DNA from: Lacibacter sediminis
Lineage (GTDB): Bacteria; Bacteroidota; Bacteroidia; Chitinophagales; Chitinophagaceae
Length of the DNA stretch: 64,000 nucleotides
NCBI RefSeq assembly: GCF_014168535.1
Contig: NZ_CP060007.1
Location: 4,216,001-4,280,000, forward strand
Reading direction: 5' to 3'
The notes under the pieces are model-generated. The model was not told the DNA's origin, did not search any database, and saw only the letters and a program-made list of their open reading frames with translations. The translations under genes were made by a program, and so were the position numbers. Shown here one piece after another: positions 1 to 8,128 of this stretch (position 1 is its first letter; each line of letters opens with the position of its first letter).

Positions 1-831
1 TAAATGTGCCGGACTAAATTCTTCGTTAGGCAAAGTATCAGCAGCTGCAACAACCGGTTCTGCAAATGTGCCGTCATCGTTCAACTCAAAACCCACCAGT
101 TCTTCATCAAACAAGGATAAATGTTTGATCATGTTTGCATGCTTATCAAACACTAACGAACCGCCGTCGAACACAATTTCTGTTTGGCTGCCTACACAAT
201 TGCAATACAGCATTGGCAGCTTGTACTTTTGTACGTTCAGTTTTACAATTGCTTTTCTGTCTTCTACATGTGTGTAATCAAATGGTGAAGCAGAAATATT
301 CAACATTACATCCGGTTGGAACTTCATCAATTCATCCATTGGGCAAATTCGGTACAATGGATTATCACCGAGGTTCCAAATATCTTCACAAACAGTGATC
401 GCTAATTTCTTTCCTTTAAACGCAACAATGTTCCAGTCGTAAGCCGGTTCAAAATAACGGTACTCATCAAACACATCGTAGTTGGGCAAGCAGGTTTTAT
501 GAACAACTGCTTTTACTTCTTTTTCGTAAAGGAAATAAGCCGCATTGTGCAGGTCTTTCCCTTCATCACGTTTGTTATGATCGGGTGCACCGATGATCAC
601 TGCAATGCTATCGGCATGCTGCCTGATCTTATCAATGGCTTCATTGCACTTATTGAGAAAGTCGTTGAACTCTAAAAAATCTCTTGGCGGATAGCCACAC
701 ACACTCAGCTCACTGAAGAGAATCAACTCGCCACCCTGTGCTTTTGCCGTTTCGATCGCTTCAATGATTTTTTTCGTATTGCTTTCAAAATTGCCAATAT
801 GATAATTTTGCTGTGCTATGAATATCTTCAT
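1..831 (-). CDS. nadE: Glutamine-dependent NAD+ synthetase, N-terminal part (runs off the left edge)
   Basis: The reading frame is open from the ATG complementary to 829-831 to the window edge (277 codons), so the C-terminal half is not seen. It begins MKIFIAQQNYHIGNF and continues with nitrilase-type amidase features: a glutamate in the ELSVCGYPPRD segment (about residues 43-53), a lysine in the VVHKTCLPNYDVFDEYRYF segment (about residues 110-130) and the cysteine of the AITVCEDIW motif (about residue 150), the expected Glu-Lys-Cys triad. This amidase domain releases ammonia from glutamine for the C-terminal synthetase, which makes NAD+ from deamido-NAD+ and ATP. The synthetase domain must lie to the left of the window. 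It is divergent from gldB with about 70 bp between the start codons. nadC, an earlier step in NAD synthesis, lies only 4 kb away but in a separate transcription unit. Confidence 0.9.
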   Translation of the reverse strand, partial: MKIFIAQQNYHIGNFESNTKKIIEAIETAKAQGGELILFSELSVCGYPPRDFLEFNDFLNKCNEAIDKIRQHADSIAVIIGAPDHNKRDEGKDLHNAAYFLYEKEVKAVVHKTCLPNYDVFDEYRYFEPAYDWNIVAFKGKKLAITVCEDIWNLGDNPLYRICPMDELMKFQPDVMLNISASPFDYTHVEDRKAIVKLNVQKYKLPMLYCNCVGSQTEIVFDGGSLVFDKHANMIKHLSLFDEELVGFELNDDGTFAEPVVAAADTLPNEEFSPAHL

Positions 832-901
832 AGCACAAATTTCACGAATTTCAGCCACAGAACCGCACAACAATCATATGAATATTCCGTTAGTCAACAG
901 C

Positions 902-1945
902 ATGAAAAACTTGATTACCCTTTTTCTTATTGTATCACTTGTTGCCTGTAATGATGAAACCAATGCGCCCGATGTTTCGGGTATTAAGGTTGATCTGAAG
1001 GTAGAACGATTTGAGCAGGACTTCTTTGCCATCGACAGTAATGCCACCAAGCAAGGTCTCTCGCAATTGCAGCAAAAGTATCCAACGTTTTTACCACTGT
1101 TCATTAATCATGTACTGGGACTTGGGCCGGTAGTTGACAGCAACAGTCTCGCATTTGAAGGGAGTAAACGCTTTCTTCATCTCAACAAACCGGTGTATGA
1201 TGAATCGCAGAAATTATATAAAAATTTCAGCAGCACAGCCGAAGAATTAATCGAGGGCTTTCGGTATGTGAAGCATTGTTTTCCTTCCTATCAAATTCCA
1301 ACGATCATTACAACTGTTGGACCAATGGATGCATTGGCCCCCATGAGTAACAATGAGCCAAGCCCTAATTACCTGGGAGAAAATTTCCTGGCAATCGGTC
1401 TGCAATTTTATTTAGGAAAAGACTATGCTATCTATAATGATCAGGGGTACATCAGCAGTATTGCACCCCAATACCGCAGCCGCCGTTTCAGCAAAGAGTT
1501 TATTGCAAGTGATGTATTTACATTAGTGATCGATGATCTTTATCCTGACAGCAGCAACCGCTATCCGCTGATTGAACGTTTTGTAGAAAAAGGAAAACGG
1601 TTGTACCTGTTGAATCAATTCCTGCCAAACAGTAACGATACATTGTTGATCGGTTATACAGGAAAGCAACTCGACTGGTGTAAAGACAATGAACGTAGCG
1701 TTTACAACTTCTTCATCCAGCAAAATCTGCTGTATGAAATTGATCCTTCACGTGTCCAGAATTTTATTACTGATGGGCCAACAACACAAGGAATGCCTGA
1801 ACAAAGTCCGGGCAATATCGGCGCCTTTCTGGGATGGGAGATCGTAAAATCTTACATGAAGAAAAACCCTGCAGTTACATTACCACAGTTGATGAAAACA
1901 TCAAACAAGACAATCTTTAATGAATCGGATTACAAACCGCATTAA
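902..1945 (+). CDS. gldB: Gliding motility lipoprotein GldB
   Basis: Predicted 347-residue lipoprotein of the GldB family, needed for gliding motility in Bacteroidota. The frame is open from an ATG at 818, but that start overlaps the divergent nadE gene and adds 28 unlikely residues. The ATG at 902 gives a clean lipoprotein signal, MKNLITLFLIVSLVAC, with the lipidated cysteine at residue 16. After it comes the family-typical segment DVSGIKVDLKVERFEQDFF. The protein is predicted to be anchored in the cell envelope; its biochemical role is not known. It converges on the desaturase gene, the two stop codons overlapping at 1942-1945. The partner gene gldC, often next to gldB, is not present here; gldKLMN lies about 14 kb downstream. 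Confidence 0.85.
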   Translation: MKNLITLFLIVSLVACNDETNAPDVSGIKVDLKVERFEQDFFAIDSNATKQGLSQLQQKYPTFLPLFINHVLGLGPVVDSNSLAFEGSKRFLHLNKPVYDESQKLYKNFSSTAEELIEGFRYVKHCFPSYQIPTIITTVGPMDALAPMSNNEPSPNYLGENFLAIGLQFYLGKDYAIYNDQGYISSIAPQYRSRRFSKEFIASDVFTLVIDDLYPDSSNRYPLIERFVEKGKRLYLLNQFLPNSNDTLLIGYTGKQLDWCKDNERSVYNFFIQQNLLYEIDPSRVQNFITDGPTTQGMPEQSPGNIGAFLGWEIVKSYMKKNPAVTLPQLMKTSNKTIFNESDYKPH

Positions 1946-3024
1946 GCTGTTTGTGGTGGACGTCCCATCTGTTTCATCATCCGGAAGTGAGAGACAATAG
2001 CTGCCCGCATTGTTTTGATTGAATTGTATGGCAGCTTGTATTCTTTACACTTCTGCTCAACTATTTTGCTGATAGCAGGGTAATGAATATGGCTGATACG
2101 TGGAAACAGGTGATGCTCTACCTGGTAATTCAAACCACCGGCAAACCATGAAACAATTTTATTACGGGGAGCAAAGTTTGAAGTTGTTTTTATCTGGTGT
2201 ACTGCCCATTCGTTTTCAATAAGCAGAGCTTCGTTAGGTCCGGCATATTCAAATTCTGTTTCTTCCACCACATGTGCTAACTGGAACACAATCGCCAATA
2301 CAAAACCAAGCACTATTTCCATTACAAGATAACCAACCAGCCAAGGCACAAAACCAACCACCATAATTGGCAAAGCGATATAGAAAAAAGCGTATAACAA
2401 TTTACTCACCCAAAAAACAACATGATCATTCACGCTCATTTTCTGCATGGGTGTATTGTTCACTTTCTTTTTGAAGTACTTATCAAAATCAAGATAAGCT
2501 GCCCATGCCAACGAAGAAATAGCATAAAGAAATACAACGTAGATGTGTTGATACTTATGTGCAGGTTTCCATATTTGTGATTGACATTGGCGCATCAACG
2601 GGCTTCGTGCAATATCATCGTCTACTCCATCTACGTTTGTATACGTGTGATGAATGATGTTATGTTTGAACTTCCAGATGAATGCATTTCCACCTAAGGC
2701 ATTTATGGTATAGCCCAATAAGCTGTTTACCCATTTTTTACTGCTGTAACTACCATGATTCGCATCATGCATTACATTAAAGCCGATGCTTGCAAACACA
2801 ATACCCAACACGCCGCATAAAAGCAACGATACCCAAACGGGCATCGATACAGTTAATAACAATATGTAAATGAGTAAAGCTGCAGGAATTAAAACGATTG
2901 TTTTAAGATAGAGCTTGAAATTGCCTGTTTTTCGTGTATTTGTTTGCGAAAAATAATTCTCTACCGCTTGCTTGAGATCAGAAAAGAAAACCGAATTTCT
3001 GTTGTTGAAAGTAACTTTTGCCAT
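1942..3024 (-). CDS. Membrane fatty acid desaturase (front-end / acyl-CoA desaturase type)
   Basis: Predicted 360-residue integral membrane di-iron desaturase. The three histidine boxes are visible: HDANH (HX3H) near residue 95, HNIIHH (HX3HH) near residue 130, and QVEHH near residue 305. Glutamine in place of the first histidine of the third box is typical of front-end (delta-5/delta-6-like) desaturases. Hydrophobic stretches at about residues 38-75 and 180-250 fit paired membrane helices. No cytochrome b5 domain is fused. The ATG at 3024 (MAKVTFNNRN) is preferred over the one at 3063, which adds a cysteine-rich 13-residue extension. Chain position and substrate cannot be told from sequence. 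Convergent with gldB, with a 4-bp overlap of the stop codons. Confidence 0.85.
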   Translation of the reverse strand: MAKVTFNNRNSVFFSDLKQAVENYFSQTNTRKTGNFKLYLKTIVLIPAALLIYILLLTVSMPVWVSLLLCGVLGIVFASIGFNVMHDANHGSYSSKKWVNSLLGYTINALGGNAFIWKFKHNIIHHTYTNVDGVDDDIARSPLMRQCQSQIWKPAHKYQHIYVVFLYAISSLAWAAYLDFDKYFKKKVNNTPMQKMSVNDHVVFWVSKLLYAFFYIALPIMVVGFVPWLVGYLVMEIVLGFVLAIVFQLAHVVEETEFEYAGPNEALLIENEWAVHQIKTTSNFAPRNKIVSWFAGGLNYQVEHHLFPRISHIHYPAISKIVEQKCKEYKLPYNSIKTMRAAIVSHFRMMKQMGRPPQTA

Positions 3025-3137
3025 TGAAAAAAGCTGCTTTATAAAACCAAAAATGCAGCACACGAAGATACATCAAAAAAACAAGGAAATATTTTTGTGG
3101 AAGGCTCTAATCGGCTTATTCCTGTTAAAGTAAACAG

Positions 3138-3524
3138 TTAATTGTTCTTAAAAGGCGCAATCATCTCAAACATTGGGATGTTTACCTTGAATTGTTTTTT
3201 TGTATGCAGGTTCTCCATACTGTAGTTACCCTCCATTTTACCCATTTCGGTTTTGAGGTTGCAACCACTCACATATTGATATTGATCGCCGGGAAGAATA
3301 ACCGGCTGTACACCTACCACTCCTTCACCATCAATTTCTTTGTAAGAACCATTGCTGTCGAAGATATTCCAATGACGTTGGGTAAGCTTTACGGGGAAGG
3401 TATTGTTGTTTTCAATGGTAATTCGATAGGCAAACATAAATTCAGCAGCAACCGGATCGCTATATTCAGGTTGGTAGTATGTTTCCACACTTACTTTTAC
3501 GCCTTCTGAAATTTTGAAAACCAT
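3138..3524 (-). CDS. apaG: ApaG-family protein (CO2+/Mg2+ efflux-associated fold)
   Basis: A 128-residue protein with the typical ApaG length and a single fibronectin-III-like beta-sandwich domain. Recognisable family segments are the early VKVSVETYYQPEYS strand, TQRHWNIFDSNG, the GEGVVGVQPVILPGD loop and the C-terminal GNYSMENLHTKKQF strand. ApaG proteins are widespread. In enterobacteria they are genetically linked to cobalt/magnesium resistance and to diadenosine-tetraphosphate hydrolase genes, but the molecular activity is unknown. No such partner is adjacent here. It is divergently placed relative to the small iron-sulfur gene at 3612, with about 90 bp between them. Confidence 0.85.
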   Translation of the reverse strand: MVFKISEGVKVSVETYYQPEYSDPVAAEFMFAYRITIENNNTFPVKLTQRHWNIFDSNGSYKEIDGEGVVGVQPVILPGDQYQYVSGCNLKTEMGKMEGNYSMENLHTKKQFKVNIPMFEMIAPFKNN

Positions 3525-3611
3525 ATCTTAATTTGCTATAAAAATAATCGAATTTTAGAGAACTGCAGCCATTGACTTGATGAATGGTGCAAAAAACAAC
3601 CGACATACACG

Positions 3612-3851
3612 ATGCCAAAGTCAACACACAAGTACACGAACAGAGAAGTAACGATTGTTTGGAAACCCGATACCTGCATCCATTCCACTCTTTGCTGGAA
3701 AGGGCTAAACGAAGTATTTAATCCGAAAAAAAGGCCATGGATCGAGCCAAATGGAGCAAAAACTGAACAAATTATTGAGCAGGTACGTAAATGCCCAAGC
3801 GGTGCATTGAGTTTTTATATGAATGATGCAGAAGATGCCGAAAAGGAATGA
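3612..3851 (+). CDS. Small (4Fe-4S) mono-cluster protein, YjdI family
   Basis: A 79-residue protein of the Fer4_19/YjdI family. The pattern is Cys22-X5-Cys28 (KPDTCIHSTLCWKGL) followed by Cys61-Pro in VRKCPSGALSF, the usual single-cluster arrangement; only three cysteines occur in the whole protein. The family is often found as a free-standing protein or fused to CDGSH-type iron-sulfur domains and presumably serves electron transfer or cluster handling; no partner is known from this context. It sits head-to-head with apaG and its stop lies 3 bp from the stop of the convergent small membrane protein at 3855. Confidence 0.8.
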   Translation: MPKSTHKYTNREVTIVWKPDTCIHSTLCWKGLNEVFNPKKRPWIEPNGAKTEQIIEQVRKCPSGALSFYMNDAEDAEKE

Positions 3852-3854
3852 ATG

Positions 3855-4103
3855 TTACTTATCGAACCACCAACCCATATTGGTTTTGCTCAATAGCCAG
3901 GTAACAGACATCCCTGCAACCAATACAGAAGAAACAACCATTAAAATGATGGCCCGCTTTTTCTTACGGCGGCGGCTGGTTGAGCCTGAGCTATCATAAA
4001 AAAGAAAAAAGCTCCAGATCAATGCTCCAAAAGCAAGAAAGAAAAAGAACTTAAAGAGTTCTAGTCTTGCGGTATATGCACCTAAAAGAATGAATGATAA
4101 CAC
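3855..4103 (-). CDS. Small two-helix membrane protein, unknown function
   Basis: An 82-residue protein with two hydrophobic segments, about residues 15-38 (LFKFFFFLAFGALIWSFFLF) and 50-70 (AIILMVVSSVLVAGMSVTWLL). They are separated by a very basic cytoplasmic loop containing RRRKKKR. The positive charge predicts that the loop faces the cytoplasm, so both ends would be periplasmic. It lies downstream of the nadC-SUI1 pair in the same direction, about 75 bp away, and may share their transcript. No family is recognised; the gene call rests on length, hydrophobicity and tight packing. Confidence 0.55.
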   Translation of the reverse strand: MLSFILLGAYTARLELFKFFFFLAFGALIWSFFLFYDSSGSTSRRRKKKRAIILMVVSSVLVAGMSVTWLLSKTNMGWWFDK

Positions 4104-4177
4104 GGGTTAGATGGTTTAGTTGGCTTATAGTTACTGTGTAAAAATAAATAAATCTCTGCTTGCTTTAGCAGAAAACG

Positions 4178-4525
4178 TCAGCCAGCCTTTTTTGTTTTAC
4201 TATAGCCGTTTTTCAGCAGGTATTGCACTATTTTATCACGATGGTCGCCCTGCACAATAATTTCACCATCCTTTACTGATCCACCACTGCCACATTGGTT
4301 TTTCAATTGCTTGCCCAGCTTTTCAGCATCTTCATCTGTTCCAACAAAACCATAAACAAGAGTGACTGTTTTGCCCGCCCTGTGTTTTGTTTCCAGTTTA
4401 ACACGAAGATTTTGTTGTGCCGGTGGCAAAGTTTCCTGAGCCTGTTGTTCCTCGTCTTCGAAACGGAAATTGGGATCAGTGCTAAAAACGAAACCGCTTT
4501 TATCGGGTTTAAATTTCTTACTCAT
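4178..4525 (-). CDS. SUI1/eIF1-family translation initiation factor (YciH-like)
   Basis: A 115-residue protein with the SUI1 domain in its C-terminal two thirds: LRVKLETKHRAGKTVTLVYGF, then the glycine-rich loop KNQCGSGGSVKDGEIIVQGDHRDKI and a C-terminal LLKNGYSKTK helix. Bacterial members (YciH) resemble eukaryotic eIF1 and can influence initiation fidelity on the 30S subunit, though most are uncharacterised. I chose the ATG at 4525 (MSKKFKPDKSGFVFSTDPNF), because this N-terminus recurs in the bacterial family. The ATG at 4549 would overlap the end of nadC. The gap to the nadC stop is about 10 bp, so the two are almost certainly co-transcribed. Confidence 0.85.
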   Translation of the reverse strand: MSKKFKPDKSGFVFSTDPNFRFEDEEQQAQETLPPAQQNLRVKLETKHRAGKTVTLVYGFVGTDEDAEKLGKQLKNQCGSGGSVKDGEIIVQGDHRDKIVQYLLKNGYSKTKKAG

Positions 4526-4535
4526 GGTTTTTCGT

Positions 4536-5396
4536 TTACTGTTCAACAACTGCTTTTAAACTCAAATCAAGACTGCGTGCCTGGTGAATGAGAGCACCCA
4601 CACTCACATAATCAACACCTGTTGCAGCATAAGCTTGAATATTTGAAAGATTTATTCCTCCGCTCGCTTCTGTTTCAATTTGTTCTCCAATTAATTCTAC
4701 TGCTTCTTTTAACTGTTCTGGTGTAAAGTTATCTAACATTATGCGGTTCACTTTACCTGTTGCCAATACTTTTTTCACATCAGCCAGGTTTCTTGTTTCC
4801 ACTTCAATTTTCAAACCCGGTTTTACCTGTTGCACATAGTTGTATGCTTTGTCAATTGCAGCTTCAATGCCTCCGCAATAATCAATGTGATTATCCTTCA
4901 GCATGATCATATCATACAACGCAAAACGGTGATTATATCCACCACCAATGGCTACTGCTTCTTTTTCGAGCAGGCGAAAGTTAGGTGTTGTTTTACGTGT
5001 ATCGAGGATGCGTGTTTTGTAACCAATCAACTTATCGGAATATGTTTTTGTGAGGGTTGCAATACCGCTCATACGTTGCATACAGTTCAATACAAGACGT
5101 TCGCATTGGAGAATTGTGTGAACAGTTGCTTCCACTTCAAAAGCTGTTTCGCCAAACTCCATCGCATCGCCATCTTTTTTGTAGGGATGAAAAACAATAT
5201 CCGGTTGCTGAAAACGAAAAACAGCTTCTGCTACTTTCATACCGGCAAGCACACCGGCCTCTTTTATTTTCAATACTGCTTTCCCTTTTACTTCTGGTGA
5301 AATGCAACTGAGTGTTGAATGATCTCCTTCACCAATATCTTCTTTTAATGCCGAAGCAATGAGCCGTTGCAACAGTTCATCATAGTTTGCTACCAT
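4536..5396 (-). CDS. nadC: Nicotinate-nucleotide diphosphorylase (carboxylating), quinolinate phosphoribosyltransferase
   Basis: A 286-residue enzyme that joins quinolinate and PRPP to give nicotinate mononucleotide in de novo NAD synthesis. Family motifs in order: ALKEDIGEGDHST near the N-terminus, the QCERLVLNCMQRMSGIAT helix, RILDTRKTTPNFRLLEKEAV with the substrate-binding Arg/Lys residues, GGGYNHRFALYDMIMLKDNH, then VETRNL, IMLDN and EASGGINLSN of the barrel strands. The start at 5396 (MVANYDELL) is preferred; an upstream in-frame ATG at 5426 adds ten residues that overlap the terminator region. It heads a likely nadC-SUI1 unit. The nadE gene at the left edge acts at the end of the same pathway. 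Confidence 0.93.
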   Translation of the reverse strand: MVANYDELLQRLIASALKEDIGEGDHSTLSCISPEVKGKAVLKIKEAGVLAGMKVAEAVFRFQQPDIVFHPYKKDGDAMEFGETAFEVEATVHTILQCERLVLNCMQRMSGIATLTKTYSDKLIGYKTRILDTRKTTPNFRLLEKEAVAIGGGYNHRFALYDMIMLKDNHIDYCGGIEAAIDKAYNYVQQVKPGLKIEVETRNLADVKKVLATGKVNRIMLDNFTPEQLKEAVELIGEQIETEASGGINLSNIQAYAATGVDYVSVGALIHQARSLDLSLKAVVEQ

Positions 5397-5437
5397 AACG
5401 CAAACGTACATGAAATTTTTGTTCACTGTTATGCACG

Positions 5438-5464
5438 AAAAAGCCCTCCGCCAATCGGAGGGCT
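5438..5464 (-). terminator. Rho-independent terminator of the DUF4783 gene
   Basis: A perfect 9-bp stem (5442-5450 with 5456-5464, GC-rich) and 5-nt loop, followed on the minus strand by a run of five T (5438-5442). It lies 25 bp past the stop of the gene at 5490-5879 and before nadC, so it separates those two transcripts. Confidence 0.8.
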
Positions 5465-5489
5465 CATCGTACTTATCTTTCCCGTTTGC

Positions 5490-5879
5490 TTAATTTTTTT
5501 GTTCAAACTCCACACCCTGTATCAACTGCTTATCACCTTTTGTACGCATATAAACTGTAGTGCGGTAAGTACCGCCTGCAGTTGTTAAGGTACCAATGAT
5601 AAAGTTTGAAGAAGGGTTGCTTCCTGAGTGTTGTAATTCGAAATTCTTCACCTTATTCAGGTTAAAGAAATCTTTGATCACAAGCTCAGCTTGCCCTTTA
5701 CTGAATGCATTGCTTTTGCCGGGCACAGTTACGTCAATTGTATTATCGAAGTACTTCGACATTTTTTCAACGTTGCCGGTTTTCAGGGCTACAACGATAT
5801 CATCTTTCTGTGTAAACGAAACCGTTAGCACAGCAAGGAGAAAAAGGATGGTTATTTGTAAAAAGTAATATTTTTTCAT
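5490..5879 (-). CDS. DUF4783-family exported protein
   Basis: A 129-residue protein with an N-terminal signal sequence (MKKYYFLQITILFLLAVLTVSF). The remainder resembles the DUF4783 group of small periplasmic NTF2-like proteins of Bacteroidota: VVALKTGNVEKMSKYFDNTIDVTVPG, KGQAELVIKDFF and a closing GTYRTTVYMRTKGDKQLIQGVEFEQ. Such folds usually bind small ligands or act as accessory domains; no activity is assigned. It is a single-gene unit closed by the hairpin at 5438-5464 and divergent from gpmI. Confidence 0.7.
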   Translation of the reverse strand: MKKYYFLQITILFLLAVLTVSFTQKDDIVVALKTGNVEKMSKYFDNTIDVTVPGKSNAFSKGQAELVIKDFFNLNKVKNFELQHSGSNPSSNFIIGTLTTAGGTYRTTVYMRTKGDKQLIQGVEFEQKN

Positions 5880-5996
5880 TTCGTTAGGTTTGATTCATTT
5901 ATTACGAAAAACATGCCATAAACCCACTTAACAGACGGATAAAGATACTCATCGGTTGCCTGCTTTCGTAATCGAATGATTTTGACCCAAATAAAG

Positions 5997-6004
5997 TAAT
6001 TTTG
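5997..6004 (+). promoter_or_regulatory. Possible -7 element (TAATTTTG) of gpmI
   Basis: TAATTTTG matches the Bacteroidota -7 consensus TAnnTTTG and ends 5 bp before the gpmI ATG, which would give a leaderless or nearly leaderless mRNA. No TTTG is present at the expected 19-21 bp upstream, so this is a weak call. Confidence 0.35.
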
Positions 6005-6009
6005 GCCGT

Positions 6010-7530
6010 ATGACAAAGAAAAAAGCAATCCTTGTAATAATGGATGGTTGGGGCCTCGGGCAGGTACCCGCCGCAGATGCAATCCAAAACGCCAATGTGC
6101 CGTTTGTGAGTAGTCTTTACAGCCAATATCCCAATACCACCCTTGTTACCTGTGGCGAAGCCGTTGGTTTACCCGATGGACAGATGGGTAACAGCGAAGT
6201 AGGTCACCTGAATCTTGGAGCGGGCCGGATCGTTTACCAGGAACTTCAGCGTATTCATGTTGCCGTTCGAAGTGGTGAGTTTGCAGGTAACAAAACCCTC
6301 AATGACAGTATTGATTACGCCATCAACAATAAAAAAGCATTACACATAATTGGGTTGGTGAGCGATGGCGGTGTGCATTCGCATACAAGTCACCTGAAAG
6401 CCATTACAACGTTATGTAAAGAAAAAGGATTCAGCAATGTATTCGTCCATGCATTTACTGATGGTCGTGATACAGATCCAAAAAGTGGTTTAGCTTATTT
6501 AACCGATGTACAAAATCATCTTACGGCAACTACAGGCGTTATCGCTTCTGTTACCGGCCGCTATTATGCCATGGACCGTGACAAACGTTGGGAACGTGTA
6601 AAGCTGGCCTATGATGCATTGGTGAACGGTGTTGGTGAAAAAACATCTGATGTGTTGAAAGCGGTTGCAGCATCATATGAAAGCGGTGTAACAGATGAGT
6701 TCATGAAACCAATCATTAATGCTGATGCAGCTAACTCTTCTATCAAAGATGGTGATGTGGTAATTTGTTTCAATTTCCGTACAGATCGTTGTCGTGAAAT
6801 AACACAGGTGTTAACACAAATTGATATGCCTGAGTTTAACATGAAGAAACTCGATCTCCATTATACCACGATGACGGAGTATGATAAAACATACAAGAAC
6901 GTTCATGTGATATTTGAAACTGATAACCTCAGCAAAACATTGGGTGAAGTATTAGAAGAACATGAACGCACACAGATACGTATTGCCGAAACAGAAAAAT
7001 ATCCGCATGTAAGTTTCTTCTTTAGTGGTGGAAGGGAAAAACCTTTTGAGGGAGAAAAACGAATTATGATTCCCTCGCCAAAAGTAGCAACCTATGATCT
7101 GCAACCGGAGATGAGTGCGCTTGAAGTAACGGATGCTATTGTTCCGGAGATTGAAGATGAAACAGCCGATTTTATTTGTCTGAATTATGCCAATGCTGAT
7201 ATGGTTGGGCATACAGGTATTTTTCCTGCAGCAATAAAAGCCGTTGAAACAGTTGATGCTTGTGTGAAGCGTGTGGTTACTGCAGCGTTGAATCACGGCT
7301 ATACTGTGTTTCTTACAGCCGATCATGGTAATGCTGATTACATGATCAATGAAGATGGTACGCCTAATACAGCACATACACTTAATCCGGTTCCTTTGTT
7401 TGTGATCGACCGTTCATGGAAAGGAACCGTGAAAGCCGGGAAATTGGGAGATATTGCACCATCCATTCTTTCAATGATGGGCTTGCCGGTGCCAAAAGAA
7501 ATGACCGGCGATGTATTGATCGATCAATAA
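6010..7530 (+). CDS. gpmI: 2,3-bisphosphoglycerate-independent phosphoglycerate mutase
   Basis: A 506-residue glycolytic/gluconeogenic enzyme interconverting 3- and 2-phosphoglycerate with two metal ions (usually Mn2+), in the cytoplasm. The N-terminal VIMDGWG supplies a metal-binding aspartate. The phosphorylated serine lies in LPDGQMGNSEVGHLNLGAGR (about residue 64). The phosphotransferase lid contains HAFTDGRDTDP and TGRYYAMDRDKRWER. The C-terminal alkaline-phosphatase-like half has FICLNYANADMVGHTG and FLTADHGNADYM with the second metal ligands. Length is normal for the family. The stop TAA overlaps the ATG of the next gene (TAATG at 7528-7532), so the following ORF is probably translationally coupled. 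Confidence 0.95.
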   Translation: MTKKKAILVIMDGWGLGQVPAADAIQNANVPFVSSLYSQYPNTTLVTCGEAVGLPDGQMGNSEVGHLNLGAGRIVYQELQRIHVAVRSGEFAGNKTLNDSIDYAINNKKALHIIGLVSDGGVHSHTSHLKAITTLCKEKGFSNVFVHAFTDGRDTDPKSGLAYLTDVQNHLTATTGVIASVTGRYYAMDRDKRWERVKLAYDALVNGVGEKTSDVLKAVAASYESGVTDEFMKPIINADAANSSIKDGDVVICFNFRTDRCREITQVLTQIDMPEFNMKKLDLHYTTMTEYDKTYKNVHVIFETDNLSKTLGEVLEEHERTQIRIAETEKYPHVSFFFSGGREKPFEGEKRIMIPSPKVATYDLQPEMSALEVTDAIVPEIEDETADFICLNYANADMVGHTGIFPAAIKAVETVDACVKRVVTAALNHGYTVFLTADHGNADYMINEDGTPNTAHTLNPVPLFVIDRSWKGTVKAGKLGDIAPSILSMMGLPVPKEMTGDVLIDQ

Positions 7531-8027
7531 TGCAATTCATCAGAACGATAACAGCAATCTGTTTACTCATTGGCTTCAGTTTGCCTATGTTATCGCCTGT
7601 TGTGTTACAACTCAAACAACTTCATGTACAACACGAGATGCTGGAGAAACTGGAAAAACAGCAACTCATCAGCATACGTGTGAAAGCAGCTACCGTTCAA
7701 TGGGTAAAGCCAAAAAAAGAATGTGTGCTTGGAACTGAAATGTTTGATGTAAAGAAGATCGTGGTTGATGGAGATGATCTTGTTCTTACCGGATTGTATG
7801 ATGCAAAAGAAAAAGAGTTGAAGCGAATGATCCGTCAGCAATCGGAACAGCAATCGAAGCAATCAAAACAAACAGTACAGTTATTCTCCGCCTTAGCACT
7901 ACCGGTTGAAGCAGCTAACGTTTTTTTATATACTGCCGGAACAGATCTACCCAAAAGCCTGTTCCGGCAATCTTTTTATCACTCTCCTTTCCTGGGGTTT
8001 CATACTCCCCCGCCACGATTCATATAA
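7530..8027 (+). CDS. Small exported protein of unknown function preceding the haem-type receptor
   Basis: A 165-residue ORF starting at the ATG that overlaps the gpmI stop. The N-terminus (FIRTITAICLLIGFSLPMLSPVV) looks like a signal or anchor sequence. The middle contains QWVKPKKECVLGTEMFDVKKIVVDGDDLVLTGLYD, a compact alpha/beta-looking segment, and then a Gln/Ser/Lys-rich linker (QQSEQQSKQSKQT). The C-terminus is low in charge and ends in PPPRF. No family is recognised. Position directly before a TonB receptor and PepSY protein suggests a role in the same uptake system, but this is only inference. A strong hairpin with a T-run lies inside its last 30 codons (see 7934-7977). Confidence 0.6.
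   Translation: MQFIRTITAICLLIGFSLPMLSPVVLQLKQLHVQHEMLEKLEKQQLISIRVKAATVQWVKPKKECVLGTEMFDVKKIVVDGDDLVLTGLYDAKEKELKRMIRQQSEQQSKQSKQTVQLFSALALPVEAANVFLYTAGTDLPKSLFRQSFYHSPFLGFHTPPPRFI
7934..7977 (+). terminator. Terminator-like hairpin inside the 3' end of the small exported-protein gene
   Basis: A perfect 11-bp stem (7934-7944 pairs with 7959-7969) with a 14-nt loop, followed by A-TCTTTTT. It has the form of an intrinsic terminator but is within the coding frame, 50-90 bp before the stop codon at 8025-8027. Confidence 0.6.
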
Positions 8028-8035
8028 ATACCTTT

Positions 8036-8047
8036 AATCTATAGATT
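8036..8047. promoter_or_regulatory. 12-bp perfect palindrome (AATCTATAGATT) upstream of the haem-type receptor
   Basis: A self-complementary 12-mer about 80 bp before the receptor start, between it and the upstream gene. It could be an operator for a metal- or haem-responsive regulator; there is no direct evidence of which. Confidence 0.3.
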
Positions 8048-8128
8048 TTGAAAATGAACCTGCAATAAGATGCATCACACAATCTTGTTGTCAGGTAATT
8101 GGTATTTATATCTTATCAAACCAAACGA

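Noticed and set aside
818..901. Alternative long start for gldB at 818
   Set aside because: It would overlap nadE and precede a normal lipoprotein signal beginning at 902.
4830..5300. Plus-strand ORF of 156 codons opposite nadC
   Set aside because: Complete antisense shadow of a well-defined nadC; Cys/Phe-rich composition typical of a reverse-frame reading.
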